NCBI GenBank assembly: GCA_016876055.1
Contig: VHDM01000054.1
Span: 1 to 6,747 of the forward strand
Direction: 5' to 3'
DNA: 6,747 nucleotides
Source of the DNA: Verrucomicrobiota bacterium
GTDB taxonomy: Bacteria; Verrucomicrobiota; Verrucomicrobiia; Methylacidiphilales; Verrucolacustridaceae
Shown here: positions 5,197-6,747 of the stretch, in pieces
Layout: the number at the start of each line of letters is the position of its first letter
Numbering within the stretch: position 1 is the stretch's first letter
Program-made: the position numbers and the translations under genes
The notes under the pieces: generated by a model
Seen by the model: only the letters and a program-made list of their open reading frames with translations
What the model was told of the DNA's origin: nothing
Databases searched by the model: none

Positions 5197-5225
5197 AGTT
5201 CTGCAAAAAGGAAATGGGTCATGCT
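5197..5225 (+). repeat. IS256 left terminal inverted repeat
   Basis: AGTTCTGCAAAAAGG leads into GAAATGGGTCATGCT. It aligns, with one gap, to the reverse complement of 6557-6586 (AGTTCTGCAATTACG, then GAATTTGGCCAATGCT). The first ten bases are identical. Confidence 0.75.
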
Positions 5226-5270
5226 AAACCTTTCACAAATCCGTTAGCGGCGGAGAAAGAGGAAAGGCAG

Positions 5271-6473
5271 ATGACCCGAAAGCAGAATAGCGCAAAAGCG
5301 GACTGGAAGGCAGTGATGGGCCAGGACGAGGATTTCATGAAGAGATTGGTCCAGGAGGTGCTCCAACAGGTGCTTGAGGCCGAGATGGACGAGACGCTAC
5401 AGGCGAGCAAGGGCGAGCGGAACTCGGGCCGATTGGGGTATCGATCCGGCCATTATGGGCGCAGCTTGGTGACTCGTGTGGGAAAGATCGAGTTGCGAGT
5501 GCCGCAGGATCGTCAAGGGCGATTTCGCACAGAGGTGTTTGAGCGATACCAGCGTAGCGAGAAAGCGCTGGTGGGGGCGCTGACGGAGATGTACGTGCAA
5601 GGGGTGTCGACCCGGAAAGTCAAGGCGATCACCGAAGAGCTGTGCGGGCATGAGTTTTCGGCCTCGACGATCAGCCGGCTGAATCAGCAGTTGGACGAGG
5701 AACTGAAGAAGTTTGCGGGGCGGCGGCTGGAAGAGGATTATCCGTACCTGATTGTGGATGCGCGATACGAGAAGGTTCGGGAGGACGGCGTGATCCGAAG
5801 CCGCGCCGTTCTGATCGCCATCGGAGTGAACTGGGATGGGAGAAGATGTGTGCTGGGCGTCGAGTTGGCCAACCGGGAGAGCGCATCCAGTTGGAAGGAA
5901 TTTCTGCTGGATCTCAAGAAGCGCGGCTTGCGTGGAGTGGAACTGGCGGTCAGCGACGACCACGCCGGACTGCGTAAGGCGATTGCCGAGGTATTGCCGG
6001 AGGCGGCCTGGCAACGATGTTATGTGCACTTTCTGCGGAACGCTCTGGACCACTTGCCGCGAAAGGCCGATGACGACTGCCTGATGGAGCTGCGCTGGCT
6101 TTATGACCGTCGCGATCTGGACGAGGCGCGGAGGGACCTGGCCGCCTGGCTGAAGAAGTGGGAATCCCGCTACGCCAAACTATGCCAGTGGGTCGAGGAC
6201 AACATTGAGCAAACGCTGACGTTCTACCGCCTGCCGCTCGCGCATCATAAGCACCTCAAATCGACCAACATGCTGGAGCGCGTGAACGAGGAGCTCAAAA
6301 GGCGCACGCTGGTGGTGCGCATTTTCCCGAATGTCGAAAGCTGTCTTAGGCTGGTCCGGGCATTGGCCATCGAGATCCATGAAGACTGGGTCGAGGCAAT
6401 CCGGTATCTCAATATGACGCAACTCTCAGACCACAGAAAGGAGCAGTTGAGAAAACTCGAACAAGCCGCCTGA
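5271..6473 (+). CDS. IS256-family transposase (Transposase_mut)
   Basis: This 400-residue mutator-type transposase catalyses movement of the enclosing IS256 element. The N-terminal DNA-binding region includes LVQEVLQQVLEAEMDETLQA (26-45) and RLGYRSGHYGRSL (54-66). Catalytic residues are D163 (YLIVDARYEKV), D229 (AVSDDHAGL) and E336 (STNMLERVNEELKRRT), with the family's C/D-x2-H motif as C250-H253 (WQRCYVHF). Length is normal and no lesion is visible. I chose ATG 5271 because GAGG lies eight bases upstream within GAGGAAAGG and because MTRKQ... aligns with the usual family start. An in-frame ATG at 5214, 19 codons earlier, lies inside the terminal repeat with a poorly spaced AAGG and is less likely. 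Confidence 0.94.
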   Translation: MTRKQNSAKADWKAVMGQDEDFMKRLVQEVLQQVLEAEMDETLQASKGERNSGRLGYRSGHYGRSLVTRVGKIELRVPQDRQGRFRTEVFERYQRSEKALVGALTEMYVQGVSTRKVKAITEELCGHEFSASTISRLNQQLDEELKKFAGRRLEEDYPYLIVDARYEKVREDGVIRSRAVLIAIGVNWDGRRCVLGVELANRESASSWKEFLLDLKKRGLRGVELAVSDDHAGLRKAIAEVLPEAAWQRCYVHFLRNALDHLPRKADDDCLMELRWLYDRRDLDEARRDLAAWLKKWESRYAKLCQWVEDNIEQTLTFYRLPLAHHKHLKSTNMLERVNEELKRRTLVVRIFPNVESCLRLVRALAIEIHEDWVEAIRYLNMTQLSDHRKEQLRKLEQAA

Positions 6474-6500
6474 CGGCGGTGGGACTCTACATTACTGGAT

Positions 6501-6529
6501 GCAAAGGAGGGGCACATCCCCTCCTCTGC
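6501..6529 (+). terminator. Stem-loop downstream of the IS256 transposase
   Basis: GCAAAGGAGGGG (6501-6512) pairs with CCCCTCCTCTGC (6518-6529) at 11 of 12 positions around a five-base loop. It lies 28 bp after the stop codon, inside the element. There is no U-tract, so it is a terminator-like or mRNA-stabilising hairpin rather than a classical intrinsic terminator. Confidence 0.55.
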
Positions 6530-6556
6530 ACTCCTCCCCTAAAAGCCCAGAAAGGC

Positions 6557-6586
6557 AGCATTGGCCAAATTCGTAATTGCAGAACT
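6557..6586 (-). repeat. IS256 right terminal inverted repeat
   Basis: This is the reverse-complement partner of 5197-5225. Just at its outer edge the plus strand reads TTGACA (6586-6591), an outward -35-like hexamer, but no good -10 follows. Confidence 0.72.
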
Positions 6587-6628
6587 TGACATACACAACT
6601 GCCCGTGGCTTGCCTGTTCCTGTGTCCG

Positions 6629-6675
6629 ACCGGGCACATAGGTAACACTTCTATCCGGTCACATGGGTAACACTT
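6629..6675 (+). repeat. Two tandem IS481-end motifs (25-bp period), inverted relative to 5064-5110
   Basis: ACCGGGCACATAGGTAAC (6629-6646) and TCCGGTCACATGGGTAAC (6654-6671) are each followed by ACTT and start 25 bp apart. The spacing is the same as in the copy at 5064-5110. Confidence 0.75.
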
Positions 6676-6705
6676 AGTCTGGCAGATTTGGCTCTATTGA
6701 GGGAG

Positions 6706-6739
6706 GCAGAGGGGAGCCCCCATGGGGGCTCCCCTCTGC
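6706..6739. repeat. 34-bp perfect palindrome
   Basis: GCAGAGGGGAGCCCCCA (6706-6722) is followed immediately by its exact reverse complement (6723-6739). As RNA it would form a 15-bp GC-rich stem with a CAUG loop. It lies inside the presumed second IS481 end, 30 bp from the repeated motifs. It may be a bidirectional transcription barrier that shields the element from outside transcription, but it has no U-tract on either side. Confidence 0.7.
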
Positions 6740-6747
6740 GGCGCGCA

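Larger units (their letters stand above)
5197..6586 (+). mobile_element. IS256-family (mutator-type) insertion sequence, about 1390 bp
   Basis: The single transposase gene is bracketed by an imperfect inverted repeat of about 29-30 bp beginning AGTTCTGCAA on both strands. The right end on the plus strand therefore finishes TTGCAGAACT at 6586. The size and one-gene layout fit IS256. The expected 8-9-bp target duplication is not seen: the flanks 5188-5196 and 6587-6595 differ. The exact tip could be a base or more further out on either side. Confidence 0.8.
6623..6747. mobile_element. End of a second IS481-type element, running out of the window
   Basis: TGTCCGACCGGGCACAT (6623-6639) matches the tip of the IS481 element at 5117 (GGTCCGAACCGGGCACAT on the minus strand). 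It is followed by the same twofold motif at 25-bp spacing. The orientation places the body of the element to the right. No ATG with an IS481 transposase start appears in the remaining 70 bp, so this is more likely the distal (3') end of a leftward-reading element, or a remnant, than a 5' end. Confidence 0.55.

Noticed and set aside
5214..5270. N-terminal extension of the IS256 transposase from ATG 5214
   Set aside because: The 19 extra codons fall partly inside the terminal repeat, the Shine-Dalgarno spacing is poor, and the family's N-terminus fits the ATG at 5271 with GAGG eight bases upstream.
6629..6675. Start of a short CRISPR or iteron array
   Set aside because: There are only two copies, with a 3-bp gap, and the same pair occurs at the 5' end of an IS481 transposase, which explains it as an IS end.

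Overview
The window is an accessory, IS-rich stretch of what is most likely an Acidobacteriota genome of the Solibacter/Bryobacteraceae type. The main pointer is the 680-codon minus-strand reading frame (779-2821), whose last ~240 residues look like the 'Solibacter uncharacterized C-terminal domain' (TIGR03437), a domain expanded in that lineage. It follows a BACON-like domain and a CARDB-like domain. No RNA gene, CRISPR array, phage module or defence gene is recognisable. I see no new biochemical system; the interest lies in how the mobile elements are built and how they have broken one another and the host genes.

Layout. 1-122: inward-facing left end of an IS3-family element on the minus strand, running off the window. 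123-204: short non-coding stretch with a REP-like hairpin. 205-825 (minus): N-terminal half of an MFS exporter. 779-2821 (minus): 3' part of a large, probably secreted, multidomain protein; its true 5' end is lost. 2755-4101: a complete second copy of the IS3-family element on the plus strand, with imperfect terminal inverted repeats, orfA, orfB, a -1 frameshift cassette and pieces of a circle-junction promoter. 4102-5117: IS481-family element on the minus strand, whose transposase 3' end was replaced by the IS3 right end. 5197-6586: IS256-family (mutator-type) element on the plus strand. About 6623-6747: another IS481-type end, facing the first across the IS256 element and running off the window.

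How the parts work together. The two IS3 copies are inverted, with identical left ends (122 of 122 bases visible), and bracket 2.6 kb of host sequence in which both genes are damaged. This resembles a composite transposon in outline, but the cargo is broken and no target-site duplication is visible at the right-hand copy, so IS-driven deletion, inversion or adjacent rearrangement is a better reading than an active composite. The IS3 element looks complete in coding and cis-acting terms: orfA with HTH and leucine heptads, an A7 slippery run with an upstream Shine-Dalgarno-like sequence and a downstream stem-loop, and orfB with DD35E residues. A TTGACA at the outer edge of the right repeat and a TAAAAT in the left repeat would lie 17 bp apart if the ends were joined with a 4-bp spacer. 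The IS256 transposase is also intact; the IS481 transposase keeps its DDE residues but has lost its C-terminus.
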